The position numbers were made by a program, and so were the translations under genes. From assembly GCF_009827535.1 (NCBI RefSeq), contig NZ_WTYN01000001.1, forward strand, positions 310,001 to 374,000: a stretch of DNA of 64,000 bases, given 5' to 3'. The stretch comes from Qipengyuania oceanensis (GTDB taxonomy: Bacteria; Pseudomonadota; Alphaproteobacteria; Sphingomonadales; Sphingomonadaceae). This document shows, piece after piece, positions 36,380 through 45,372 of this stretch; the first letter of the stretch is position 1, and each line of letters begins with the position of its first letter. The notes beneath the pieces are model-generated. The model made no database searches. It worked only from the letters and a program-made list of their open reading frames with translations, and was not told the origin of the DNA.

Positions 36380-37135
36380 GTGAGCGACGACCTGCAGCGC
36401 CTTTTGTCGATCATGGCGCGACTGCGCGACCCGGACGACGGTTGCGAATGGGACACGGCACAGACATTTGCCACGATCGCGCCCTACACGATCGAGGAAG
36501 CATACGAGGTCGCTGACGCGATCGAGCGCAACGACCTTCCCGACCTGAAGGCGGAACTGGGCGACCTGCTGCTCCAGGTCGTGTTTCACGCCCGCATGGC
36601 CGAAGAAGCAGGCGCTTTTGCATTTGACGACATCGCCCGGTCGATCGCCGACAAGATGGAGGCGCGTCATCCGCATATCTTCGGTTCCGAGAGCGGAACG
36701 ATGGACAGCGCCCGTTGGGAAGACCTGAAGGCGGCGGAACGCGAGACCGCAGGTGCCGAAAGCGCAATGGACGGGGTTGCCCGCGCGTTACCTGCTTTGC
36801 TGCGCGCCGAGAAACTGCAGAAGCGCGCCGCGCGCGACGGCTTCGACTGGCAGGATGCACAGGGTCCCCACGCCAAGATTATCGAAGAATTGGAAGAACT
36901 TGCGACTGCAGATTCAGACAAGGTCGAGGAAGAGGCGGGCGACCTGCTGTTCGCGGTCGTCAATCTGCTGCGGTTTCGGGGGATCGCTCCCGAAGATGCC
37001 TTACGCGCTGGCAACGCCAAGTTCGAACGCCGCTATCGCGCGATGGAGCAACTCGCAGGTGGTTCGATTGCCGGGCTCGATATCGATGCGCAGGAAGACC
37101 TTTGGCAGCAGGTCAAACGCAACGAGAAATCATAG
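36380..37135 (+). CDS. mazG: Nucleoside triphosphate pyrophosphohydrolase MazG
   Basis: 251 residues from GTG at 36380. The first MazG domain shows CEWDTAQTFATIAPYTIEEA and the metal motif EExxE...ExxD in EEAYEVADAIERNDLPDLKA-ELGD; the second domain repeats it with KIIEELEELATADSDKVEEE-AGD. This is the full-length two-domain form. It hydrolyses NTPs and dNTPs to monophosphates and in other bacteria lowers ppGpp or cleans oxidised nucleotides. Its 3' end overlaps the convergent hflX by 6 nt. Confidence 0.93.
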   Translation: MSDDLQRLLSIMARLRDPDDGCEWDTAQTFATIAPYTIEEAYEVADAIERNDLPDLKAELGDLLLQVVFHARMAEEAGAFAFDDIARSIADKMEARHPHIFGSESGTMDSARWEDLKAAERETAGAESAMDGVARALPALLRAEKLQKRAARDGFDWQDAQGPHAKIIEELEELATADSDKVEEEAGDLLFAVVNLLRFRGIAPEDALRAGNAKFERRYRAMEQLAGGSIAGLDIDAQEDLWQQVKRNEKS

Positions 37136-38446
37136 CGTTTCATATTGCCCCAGCTCCTTCGGGTTAAGTCTCACTCTTAGCCTTCGAAGCGGTCCGTCCT
37201 CCCCTTCCCCCGCATCCGCTTCCTCGATCACGTCACCATGTGCGTGCAGCCAGGCGATCCTCCGCCCGGCCGTTGCCGGCAGTATGAACTCTCGTGTCGT
37301 CGCTCCGGCAGTAAGAATTTCGTCAATCCTTTCCGTCAGTTCGCCGACGCCGGTGCCATCGATTGCCGAGAGAGCAACGACGTTTTCGTCATTGTGCGCA
37401 AGGGCGAATATCTCCTCGCGCTGCTCGGTGGCCAGCAGATCGACCTTGTTCCAGGCTTCGATGATCGGGATGTCCAGCTGCTCATCTGCGCTTGCGTCGG
37501 TGTCCGAGGTTCGCACGCCCAGGTCCGACAGGACCGACAGAACCTGCGCCTTTTGCGCAGCGGTGGCATCGCTTGCGATATCGCGCACATGCACGATGAG
37601 ATCGGCCCCGGTAACTTCCTCGAGAGTTGCGCGGAATGCGGCGACGAGTTGGGTCGGCAAGTCCGAAATGAAGCCGACCGTGTCGGACAGGATCGCCTTT
37701 TCGATCCCGGGAAGTGCGACCGCGCGCATGGTCGGGTCGAGCGTGGCAAACAGCAGGTCCTCGGCCATGACCTCCGCTCCGGTGAGCCTGTTGAACAGGG
37801 TCGATTTCCCCGCATTGGTGTAACCGACGAGTGCAATCACCGGCCAGGGCGCCCTTCCCCGCCGCTCGCGATGCAGGGCCCGTGTCTTGCGAACCTGCTC
37901 CAGCTCCTTGCGCAAGCGTCCCATACGCTGCCGGATCATGCGCCGGTCGGCCTCGATCTGCGTCTCGCCCGGTCCGCCGAGGAAGCCGAAGCCGCCTCTC
38001 TGTCGTTCGAGGTGGGTCCAGCTTCGGACGAGCCTGCTCTGCTGGTAGTCGAGATGGGCAAGCTCCACCTGCAAGCGCCCCTCCGCAGTCGAGGCCCGTT
38101 CTCCGAAGATCTCGAGAATGAGCCCCGTCCGGTCGATGACCTTGCGCTTCAGCTTGTCCTCGAGGTTGCGCTGCTGGATCGCACTGAGCGACCCATCGAC
38201 GATTACCAGTTCCGCCTCGTGAAGGTTGCAGCTCGTCTCGATCGCCTCGACCTGGCCTGAGCCGAACAAGGTACCGGGCTTGACCGACCGGATCGGTATC
38301 ACCGTACCGTGAACGACTTCGATGCCGATCGCGAGGGCGAGCGCCGAGGCCTCCTCGAGCCGCTCGCCGGCATCGAGATCGTGCGTCTGTCCGCGGATGT
38401 CGGGCGAAATGACCAGCGCGCGAGCACCACGCGAGACTTCGCCCAT
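37130..38446 (-). CDS. hflX: Ribosome-associated GTPase HflX
   Basis: 438 residues. An N-terminal glycine-rich HflX domain (GTLFGSGQVEAIE; then GGFGFLGGPGETQIEADRRM) is followed by a G domain with Walker A ALVGYTNAGKSTLFNRLTGA, G3 LSDTVGFISDLPTQLVAAFR and G4 EAWNKVDLL. HflX splits stalled or heat-damaged 70S ribosomes. It starts 17 nt after hfq in the same direction; the hfq-hflX order is widely conserved. It overlaps mazG tail-to-tail by 6 nt. Confidence 0.95.
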   Translation of the reverse strand: MGEVSRGARALVISPDIRGQTHDLDAGERLEEASALALAIGIEVVHGTVIPIRSVKPGTLFGSGQVEAIETSCNLHEAELVIVDGSLSAIQQRNLEDKLKRKVIDRTGLILEIFGERASTAEGRLQVELAHLDYQQSRLVRSWTHLERQRGGFGFLGGPGETQIEADRRMIRQRMGRLRKELEQVRKTRALHRERRGRAPWPVIALVGYTNAGKSTLFNRLTGAEVMAEDLLFATLDPTMRAVALPGIEKAILSDTVGFISDLPTQLVAAFRATLEEVTGADLIVHVRDIASDATAAQKAQVLSVLSDLGVRTSDTDASADEQLDIPIIEAWNKVDLLATEQREEIFALAHNDENVVALSAIDGTGVGELTERIDEILTAGATTREFILPATAGRRIAWLHAHGDVIEEADAGEGEDGPLRRLRVRLNPKELGQYETL

Positions 38447-38463
38447 CAGATCGTCATCGAAAC

Positions 38464-39006
38464 TCAGCTGTCGTCGCCTTCCCAGTTTTCGGTCAGGTCG
38501 ACCGGTCCAGCAGGCTGGATCGTGCTTACCGCGTGCTTGTAGGCGAGTTGCACCATGCCCTCGCGTTCGAGCAACATGCAGAACAGGTCGTAGGCGGCTA
38601 TCTGGCCTTGCAGCATCACGCCGTTCACGAGGAACATGGTCACCTGTGCTTCCGCTTCGCGTACGCGCGACAGGAATACGTCCTGGAGCAGACGCTGCTT
38701 GGCGTTACTGTTCTGGCTTCCGAACTGGCCGACATCGACTGGCTGCGACGGCATGATGGTGGAGATGGCGTGCTTGTAGACGAGCTGCGATTGGCCGTCG
38801 CGCCGAAGCAGTATCGAGAAATTGTCGAACCAGGTCACGATGCCCTGCAGCTTCACGCCTTTGACCAGAAACATCGTTACCGGCACCTTCTCCCGGCGGA
38901 GAAGATTGAGAAACGCATCCTGCAGGTTCTGTTGCTTGCCCGTGGCGCGGGCTGGTTCCGGTTTCTTGGCTACCGGACGAGCCGAAAGAGTCTTGCCGCT
39001 GGACAT
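38464..39006 (-). CDS. hfq: RNA chaperone Hfq with two tandem Sm domains
   Basis: 180 residues from ATG at 39006, with a strong ribosome site AAGGAG 7 nt upstream. Two complete Hfq domains follow each other: first about 25-90 ([20 protein letters not shown] ... YKHAIST at 77-83), second about 104-170 ([20 protein letters not shown] ... YKHAVST at 156-162). Ordinary Hfq is 70-110 residues with one domain and forms a hexamer; this would make a ring from three chains. The rim arginines of E. coli (RRER) are kept better in domain 1 (LRREK) than in domain 2 (RVREA). It pairs small RNAs with mRNAs. Double Hfq has been noted in sphingomonads. Confidence 0.93.
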   Translation of the reverse strand: MSSGKTLSARPVAKKPEPARATGKQQNLQDAFLNLLRREKVPVTMFLVKGVKLQGIVTWFDNFSILLRRDGQSQLVYKHAISTIMPSQPVDVGQFGSQNSNAKQRLLQDVFLSRVREAEAQVTMFLVNGVMLQGQIAAYDLFCMLLEREGMVQLAYKHAVSTIQPAGPVDLTENWEGDDS

Positions 39007-39100
39007 TGCCAGGCTCCTTTTGTTGTTGGCGGCCGTTGGTGCGGTCCGCAATCTGGGTGCTGGCGCGTCGGTGCCAGCTCCCGTCTCGGTTCGTCACGAA

Positions 39101-39120
39101 ATAAGCGTTGATCCGCTTAT
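39101..39120. promoter_or_regulatory. Inverted repeat between ntrX and hfq
   Basis: ATAAGCG (39101-39107) and CGCTTAT (39114-39120) form a perfect 7-bp inverted repeat with a 6-nt spacer, 40 nt after the ntrX stop and about 95 nt before the hfq start, in the 153-nt gap. On the minus strand it is followed by TTTCG, so it could end ntrYX transcripts weakly. It could also be a regulator site, as TTGCGA lies beside it. A weaker pair GCTGGC/GCCAGC lies at 39059-39078. Confidence 0.5.
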
Positions 39121-39159
39121 CGCAACTGTTTCAGGAGCAACCGGTTTCCGGCTCGCTCG

Positions 39160-40542
39160 TCATTCGTCCTCGTCCCCCTTGCGATTGGCCATGCCGAGCA
39201 GCTTGAGCTTGCGATGCAGCGCCGATCGTTCCATCCCGATGAAGCTCGCGGTCTTCGATATATTGCCGGAAAACCGCCGTATCTGGACCGTTAGATATTC
39301 GCGCTCGAAGCTCTCGCGTGCTTCGCGCAAGGGGGCGCCCATCATCGCATTCATGCCCGATCCTGCGCCCATCCTGCCGCCGGTGATTTCCGCCGGCAGC
39401 ATGTCGACCTCGACCCGGTCGAGATGCTCGCGGGGGGTCAGTATTATCGTCCGCTCGACGACATTGCGCAGCTGCCGCACGTTACCCGGCCAATCGTAGG
39501 ACTGCAGCGCTGCAAGCGCATCGTCGGACAGTTCGGGCGGCGCGATGCCTTGCTCTGCCGACTGACGAGTGAAGAAGTGTTCGGCAAGCGCCGGGATGTC
39601 GTCCCGTCTCTCCGCCAGCGAAGGAATCGAGACCGGCACGACATTGAGCCGGTAGAACAAATCCTCGCGAAAGTTCTTGGCGTCCATCTCCGCCTGCAGA
39701 TCGCGCGAGGTCGAAGATACGACGCGCACGTCGACCCCGATCTGACGCGTCCCCCCTACCCTCACGAAACTCTGTTCGGTCAACACGCGGAGTATCCGCG
39801 CCTGCGTCGAGAGCGGCATGTCGGCCACCTCGTCGAGATAGAGTGTGCCGCCGTCCGCCGTTTCCAGCAAGCCCGGACGCACCAGCTTGCCGTCGGCTTC
39901 CTCTCCGAACAGCTCCTGCTCGAACCGTTCAGGGGTTATGCGGGCGGAATTGACGATGACGAAGGCGTTCTCGGCGCGCGGGCTCCACGAATGGAGCAGC
40001 CGGGCAGCGACTTCCTTGCCCGATCCGCCGGGCCCGGTGATGAGCACGCGGCTGCCGGTCCCGGCAACCCGCTTGAGCGTTGCCCGGACCGCGTTGATAG
40101 CCGAGGAATTGCCCGTGAATTCCTCTCCGCCGGCAAAGCCCTGCTTGAGCCGGGTGTTTTCGCGTCGCAGCCGCTCTGTCTCCGTGGCCCGCTCGACGAG
40201 ATGGAGCAGCCGCTCGGCCTCGAACGGCTTCTCGATGAAATCCATCGCGCCGCGGCTGACGGCAGAAACCGCCGTGTCGATATTGCCGTGCCCGGAGAAG
40301 ACGATGACCGGGAGTTCCGGCTCGCGCTGCTTGATCTCGTCGAGCACTTCGAGCCCGTCCATGGCGCTGCCGTGGAGCCAGACATCGAGCAGCACCAGGC
40401 TCGGTCGCCGGTCGTCGATCATCTCGAGCGCCGACTTGCTGTCGCCCGCCGTGCGGCACTCGTAGCCTTCGTCGCTCAATACGCCCGAGACGAGCTCGCG
40501 GATGTCGCGTTCATCATCTACGACGAGAATTTCTAGGGCCAT
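39160..40542 (-). CDS. ntrX: Response regulator NtrX
   Basis: 460 residues from ATG at 40542 with AAGGAAG upstream. The receiver domain (1-120) has the phosphoacceptor D53 in LVLLDVWLHGSAMDG; the AAA+ domain (about 140-370) has Walker A ITGPGGSGKEVA and Walker B GGTLYLDEVADM. The C-terminus is a Fis-type helix-turn-helix (NISKTASFIGMERSALHRKL). The GAFTGA loop needed to drive sigma-54 is missing: after ELFG the sequence is EEADGKLVRPGLLETADG. This is known for NtrX, which acts mainly with sigma-70. It works with NtrY in nitrogen, redox and envelope control. Confidence 0.95.
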   Translation of the reverse strand: MALEILVVDDERDIRELVSGVLSDEGYECRTAGDSKSALEMIDDRRPSLVLLDVWLHGSAMDGLEVLDEIKQREPELPVIVFSGHGNIDTAVSAVSRGAMDFIEKPFEAERLLHLVERATETERLRRENTRLKQGFAGGEEFTGNSSAINAVRATLKRVAGTGSRVLITGPGGSGKEVAARLLHSWSPRAENAFVIVNSARITPERFEQELFGEEADGKLVRPGLLETADGGTLYLDEVADMPLSTQARILRVLTEQSFVRVGGTRQIGVDVRVVSSTSRDLQAEMDAKNFREDLFYRLNVVPVSIPSLAERRDDIPALAEHFFTRQSAEQGIAPPELSDDALAALQSYDWPGNVRQLRNVVERTIILTPREHLDRVEVDMLPAEITGGRMGAGSGMNAMMGAPLREARESFEREYLTVQIRRFSGNISKTASFIGMERSALHRKLKLLGMANRKGDEDE

Positions 40543-40570
40543 ACGGTCACTTCCTTGAAGGTCGTTCGTG

Positions 40571-42781
40571 TCATTCGCCGCGCTCTCGCGACGGAGGCGC
40601 GGGATTGCGCGCAAACCGCAGGACGATCCGGGTGCCGGTCTCTTCCGCGGGTGAAAGGTTCATCTCTCCGCCGTGCTCCTCGACGATCTTGTTGACGATC
40701 GCGAGACCGAGGCCGGTGCCTTTCTCGCGTGTCGTCACATAGGGTTCGAGGATGCGCTCGCTGTCCTTCGGCAGGCCGACGCCGTTATCCTCTATCACTA
40801 TCCGCACCATCGTGTCGCTGGCTTCGAGCAGCACCGCGATACGGCCGCGATAATCGGGCTCCGAGACGTTCGCCTTGGCTTCGACTGCCTCTACGGCGTT
40901 CTTGAGTACGTTGGTCAGCGCCTGGCCCACTTGGTGCCGGTCGGCCTGGAAATGGATCGGTCCCTCTTGCGCCACCGACAGCCCGAAGTTGATTTCGGGA
41001 TGGGCGACTTCTTGGAGGAACAGTGCCTGCTTGACCAGGTCGAGCGCGTCTTCCTGCCGGAACACCGGCTTGGGCAGGCGGGCAAAGGACGAGAACTCGT
41101 CGACCATCTTGCGCAGGTCGCCGACTTGGCGAATGATAGTGTTGGTCAGTTCGTCGAACAGCTCCCCGTCGCTTTCGATCTGCTTGCGATACCGTCGCTT
41201 CAGACGCTCGGTAGCGAGCTGGATCGGGGTGAGCGGGTTCTTGATCTCGTGCGCGATGCGCCGCGCAACGTCGGACCATGCGGCCTGGCGCTGGTTGAGC
41301 AGCTGGCTGGTGATGTCCTCGAAGGTGATGACGTGTCCGTCGCCCTCGCGGCCGATCTTGACTGCCAGAGTGCGCAGGTCCCCGCCCTTGTTCGCGCTGA
41401 CCACGCCCTGCGACAAGTCCGCCTCGATCATGACGGCAATCTGCGGCGCGACATCGCGCAGATCGAGGCCTGTCCCTGAGCGACCGTCTTCGGTCAGTAG
41501 CTCGTTTGCCGAACTGTTCATGAGCAGGATCTGGCGGTCGGCATCCACCGAGATGATCCCGGCTGTAACGGAGCCGACCACGGCCTCGATGAACGCGCGC
41601 CTTTCGTCGAGCTCGTGGTTCGCAGTGACCAGATCGGCGGTCTGCTTCTCCAGCTGTGCGGTCATCCGGTTGAAGGCGCGGTTGAGCAGGCCGATCTCGT
41701 CGGCGCCGGTGCGTCCCTCGACCCGCAAGGCGAAATTGCCGGCGCCGACCTCGCGCGCCGCGAGGACCAGGTCGGTCAGCGGCTTTACCTGGCGATCTGC
41801 GAAGCGAAGCGCGAACCACACTGCCAGCCAGACCAGCCCGAGCGAGACGAAAAACAGGGCTAGGTTGAACCGTAGCTGCAGGGCGCGCGCCCGGCTCGTC
41901 AGTATGTCGTAAGCCGACGAGATCGATTTGGCCCGTTCCCAGCTGTTGAACGAAAGGGCCTCGGAATTGCGGGCGTTGTAGAGGAAGATTCCGCTGTCGC
42001 GATCGATCGGCGCCAGCGCCTCGATCCGGGTGGCGTTGCCTTCCACGACGACCTGTTCGCCCTTGCGCAGCGGAGCGATGAAATCGGAATCGAGGTCCTG
42101 CGGCTCGTTATCCTTGCGCAAGTCGAACATGGCTGCAGTCCGCAGCGAGCCGTCGGGCATTTCCTGGAGAATGGCTGATTCGTTGAGATCGCGACCCTGC
42201 GCCTGGAACCGGTAGAAGTCGGCGAATTCCTCATCGGTCAGCGTGCCGCGCTCGAAATAGAACCGCAGGTCGCTCGCCATGGCGATAGTTTCGTTCGCGA
42301 CTTCGAGCTGGTTCTGTTCGTAGTAGGCTTCGGCCAGCTGGTTGGCGTTCTCCATCAGTCCGCGCGAGTTGTCCGAGAACCAGAAATCGACGCCGGACTG
42401 GAACAGGATGGCCGCAAAACCCGCGACCAGCAGAGTCGGAATGGCGGCGACGAGCGAGAAGAAGAAAACCAGCCGAACATGGAGCTGGGCGGTGCTGCCC
42501 GCAGCCCTGCGCAACGCGCGGCGGCGGCCCCACAGGACCAGGATCGCCATTGCCGGAATGAGCGTCCCGATCAGCAGAACCGAAACTTGCCGGGACGGCA
42601 GCAGCTGGCCGTCGGGCGGCGCGGTGGTGAAGGCAAGGTAGGTGGTGACGACCATTGCCAGGAAAGCGATCGCGGCAACGATTTCCAGCAGGAAGAATAT
42701 GTTCGCCCGGCGCGCCGCGACGACGGTCCGGCGCCAGAAGCGCGGCAATCGTCTTGTCGTGGTAGCAGGAGCGGTCGCCAT
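40571..42781 (-). CDS. ntrY: Membrane sensor histidine kinase NtrY
   Basis: 736 residues. Membrane segments near 28-50, 66-84 and 100-125, a periplasmic sensing region (about 130-300), another segment near 305, then HAMP (LRFADRQVKPLTDLVLAARE), PAS, and the kinase core: H box DVARRIAHEIKNPLTPIQLA, N box NVLKNAVEAVE, G boxes DNGVGLP and EKGTGLGLAIV. It phosphorylates NtrX, encoded 28 nt downstream. An 86-nt gap to ntrC upstream holds direct repeats. Confidence 0.95.
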   Translation of the reverse strand: MATAPATTTRRLPRFWRRTVVAARRANIFFLLEIVAAIAFLAMVVTTYLAFTTAPPDGQLLPSRQVSVLLIGTLIPAMAILVLWGRRRALRRAAGSTAQLHVRLVFFFSLVAAIPTLLVAGFAAILFQSGVDFWFSDNSRGLMENANQLAEAYYEQNQLEVANETIAMASDLRFYFERGTLTDEEFADFYRFQAQGRDLNESAILQEMPDGSLRTAAMFDLRKDNEPQDLDSDFIAPLRKGEQVVVEGNATRIEALAPIDRDSGIFLYNARNSEALSFNSWERAKSISSAYDILTSRARALQLRFNLALFFVSLGLVWLAVWFALRFADRQVKPLTDLVLAAREVGAGNFALRVEGRTGADEIGLLNRAFNRMTAQLEKQTADLVTANHELDERRAFIEAVVGSVTAGIISVDADRQILLMNSSANELLTEDGRSGTGLDLRDVAPQIAVMIEADLSQGVVSANKGGDLRTLAVKIGREGDGHVITFEDITSQLLNQRQAAWSDVARRIAHEIKNPLTPIQLATERLKRRYRKQIESDGELFDELTNTIIRQVGDLRKMVDEFSSFARLPKPVFRQEDALDLVKQALFLQEVAHPEINFGLSVAQEGPIHFQADRHQVGQALTNVLKNAVEAVEAKANVSEPDYRGRIAVLLEASDTMVRIVIEDNGVGLPKDSERILEPYVTTREKGTGLGLAIVNKIVEEHGGEMNLSPAEETGTRIVLRFARNPAPPSRERGE

Positions 42782-42828
42782 CGTTGCACGCTTACAACGC
42801 CGGTGTTGCCATCATGCAAGCACTAATT

Positions 42829-42859
42829 CGACAAACGGCGGCTGCCGGCCCGACAAACG
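42829..42859. repeat. Two 9-bp direct repeats in the ntrC-ntrY gap
   Basis: CGACAAACG occurs at 42829-42837 and 42851-42859, 22 bp apart (about two helix turns), 48-78 nt before the ntrY start. Same-face spacing suggests tandem binding of one regulator at a promoter for ntrYX. Confidence 0.45.
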
Positions 42860-42867
42860 CGATCAAA

Positions 42868-44280
42868 TCACCGCCGGCCGGCAAATTCCTCGGGATAGAT
42901 CGCGAGTTCGGCCAGGCGCTTACGCAGGGTGTTGCGGTTTATGCCGAGCAGCTTTGCCGCCTGGACCTGGTTGCCATGCGTTTCGGCAAGGGCATGTTCG
43001 AACAGCGGCTTCTCGAAAGCAGCGAGCGCGCTGTGGTACATCGTTCCATGCGCAGGATTGCTGACCGCTACCCACCTGGTCAACGCCGCCTGATAGCCGA
43101 ACCGGTCGTCGTCCGACTGGCGCTCTTCCCTCGAACTGACGACTTCGCGCACCGTTGCGTCGTCGATCACGTCCTCGCGCGCAAGCAGGGCCAGCCGGTA
43201 GATGGCGTTACGCAATTCGCGCACGTTCCCCGGCCAGGAAGGCGTTTGCAGCGCGGCGATCGCTTCATCGGAAATCTGGTGGCGCGGGAGGCCTTCCTCG
43301 GCCGCAAGATGCAGGAAGTGCCTGGCCAGCGGTCCGATGTCTTCGGTCCGGTCGCGCAGTGGCGGCAATTCGATCGGCACCACATTGAGCCGGTAGAACA
43401 GGTCCTCGCGGAACGTCCCGGCAGCGATCATCGGCTGCAGGTCGCGATTGGTGGCAGCCACGATCCGCACGTCGATGCGGATTTCCTGACGACCTCCCAC
43501 CCGGCGGATGCGACCGGACTGGAGCGCGCGCAACAGCCGGGTTTGCGCTTCCAGGGGCATGTCGCCGATCTCGTCCAGGAACAGCGTGCCACCGTTGGCC
43601 TGTTCGAACTTGCCGATCGATTGCGCGATCGCACCGGTGAAGGCACCCTTTTCGTGTCCGAAGAGCTCGCTCTCGATCAGATCGCGCGGGATCGCCGCGG
43701 CATTGACCGCGACGAAGGGGCCGGACTTGCGATGACCGAGCTGGTGGATCGCTTCGGCCACCAGTTCCTTGCCGGTTCCCGATTCGCCCAGCACGAGGAC
43801 CGTGAGGTCGTTGCGCAGCACGCGTGTGATCATCCGGTACACCTGCTGCATGGCGCGACTACGGCCAACCATCGGCAGCCCGTCGTTCTCCGCTTCGGCT
43901 GACGGCGCACCGCTACCGCGCGACGACGCCGCCTGGTTCACCGCAAGCACCAGCTCGTCGAGATCGAACGGCTTGGGGAAATATTCGAATGCCTCGGTTT
44001 CGGCTGCGCGAACCGCGGTATCGAGCGTATTCTGAGCGGACAGCACGATGATCGGCAGCTGTGGTTGTGCCGCCCGCACCGTGGCGATGCTCTCGATGCC
44101 GTCGCCGTCGGTCAGGACGACATCGGTCAACATCACATCGTAGGTCTCGGTCGCGATGCGCTCATCGCGCCTGACGATGCTCTCGCAATGATCGACCTGG
44201 TAGCCCTCGTCGCCGAGCGCCGCCTTGATCACCGTGGCGATCGCCGGGTCGTCTTCCACCAGCAGGACTTTCTTCGCCAT
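42868..44280 (-). CDS. ntrC: Nitrogen regulation response regulator NtrC
   Basis: 470 residues. Receiver domain with D53 in YDVMLTDVVLTDGDG; sigma-54 AAA+ domain with Walker A VLGESGTGKELVAEAIHQLG, the intact ELFGHEKGAFTGAIAQSIG loop and Walker B GGTLFLDEIGDM; C-terminal Fis-type DNA-binding helix-turn-helix (HGNQVQAAKLLGINRNTLRK). Phosphorylated by NtrB, it activates sigma-54 promoters of nitrogen genes. It lies 9 nt downstream of ntrB. Confidence 0.97.
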   Translation of the reverse strand: MAKKVLLVEDDPAIATVIKAALGDEGYQVDHCESIVRRDERIATETYDVMLTDVVLTDGDGIESIATVRAAQPQLPIIVLSAQNTLDTAVRAAETEAFEYFPKPFDLDELVLAVNQAASSRGSGAPSAEAENDGLPMVGRSRAMQQVYRMITRVLRNDLTVLVLGESGTGKELVAEAIHQLGHRKSGPFVAVNAAAIPRDLIESELFGHEKGAFTGAIAQSIGKFEQANGGTLFLDEIGDMPLEAQTRLLRALQSGRIRRVGGRQEIRIDVRIVAATNRDLQPMIAAGTFREDLFYRLNVVPIELPPLRDRTEDIGPLARHFLHLAAEEGLPRHQISDEAIAALQTPSWPGNVRELRNAIYRLALLAREDVIDDATVREVVSSREERQSDDDRFGYQAALTRWVAVSNPAHGTMYHSALAAFEKPLFEHALAETHGNQVQAAKLLGINRNTLRKRLAELAIYPEEFAGRR

Positions 44281-44289
44281 GGCTGGTTC

Positions 44290-45366
44290 CTACCTCGCGA
44301 CCGGCAGGTGAATGCGGAAATGCGTGAGGCCGAGCTTTTCGTCGCGCTCGTGATGGATCCGGCCGTCCATGTCCTTGACCAGCTTGCGAACCAGCGCGAG
44401 GCCAAGTCCCTGCCCCGTCTTCTTGCCCGTGACGAAGGGCTCGAAAATGTGTCCGCGGATGGCGGGGTCGATACCGGGGCCATTGTCCGTCACGGTGACC
44501 TCGATTGGCAGGCGGATCGACTTGCCGAACCGGATCGCATTGAAAACCAGTCCGCTGACGAAGCGGGTCTTCACCCTCACCTGGGCGTCATCGTGCCCAT
44601 CGACCGCATCGCGAGCATTGCTGACGAGGTTTATCAGGACTTGCTCGAGCGCGTCGGCATTCGCGAGCACCTGCGGCAGGGATGGATCGAACTCCTCGAT
44701 CAGCTCGACGCCATTGGTGCCCGCCGCGCGCACGCTGGCCAGCGCACTGCGGACGACCTCGTGGAGATTGATCGGTCCGACGGGTTCGACGTTGCGGCTG
44801 CCGAGCTGCTGCATGCGGTCGATCAGCCGGGCGATGCGATCGACCTCATCGGAAATCATCCGGGCAAGGGGCCGATCCTTTTCTTCCAGCTTGCGGGCGA
44901 TCAGCTGCCCTGCCCCCCGGATCGCGGAGAGCGGGTTTTTAATCTCGTGCGCGAGGATCGCCGGTGCGCGCAGTTCCGCGTCGGCCAGTTCCTCCACCTC
45001 GCTGTCGGATGGCTTGGCATCGCTCAGGGTGAGGACGCGCCAGCCCGGATGCGAAGGAAGCGGGGATGCCGTCAGGTTGACCGTCCGCGCGATCCCGTCG
45101 AGCGACAGCGAAATGCCGCGCGCAATGAGCTGTTCGTCCACGGAAGCCAGCCGCTCGCGCATCCGGCGCTCGGCAATCGGCAGTAGATCGAAAAGCTGCG
45201 TACCGACGATGCGCTTTGCGCTGCGGCCGAACATGACCTCGGCAGCGTGGTTCGCCTCGGTGACGAGGAGATCCTTGTCGATCAGGATGACTGCAAAGAT
45301 CAGGCCGGCAATCTGCGCCTGCGCATCGGGGCGCTCGACCGCGATCTCCGGTTCGGCGGAAGCCAT
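44290..45366 (-). CDS. ntrB: Nitrogen regulation sensor kinase NtrB
   Basis: 358 residues, no membrane segments. PAS domain (about 15-125: FAVILIDKDLLVTEANHAAE), H box AILAHEIKNPLSAIRGAGQL, N box LVSNARDAVDGHDD, G boxes TDNGPGIDP and GQGLGLALVRKLVKDM. NtrB, controlled by PII, phosphorylates or dephosphorylates NtrC by nitrogen status. It follows dusB by 6 nt, the normal alphaproteobacterial order dusB-ntrB-ntrC. Confidence 0.95.
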   Translation of the reverse strand: MASAEPEIAVERPDAQAQIAGLIFAVILIDKDLLVTEANHAAEVMFGRSAKRIVGTQLFDLLPIAERRMRERLASVDEQLIARGISLSLDGIARTVNLTASPLPSHPGWRVLTLSDAKPSDSEVEELADAELRAPAILAHEIKNPLSAIRGAGQLIARKLEEKDRPLARMISDEVDRIARLIDRMQQLGSRNVEPVGPINLHEVVRSALASVRAAGTNGVELIEEFDPSLPQVLANADALEQVLINLVSNARDAVDGHDDAQVRVKTRFVSGLVFNAIRFGKSIRLPIEVTVTDNGPGIDPAIRGHIFEPFVTGKKTGQGLGLALVRKLVKDMDGRIHHERDEKLGLTHFRIHLPVAR

Positions 45367-45372
45367 CGTCGG

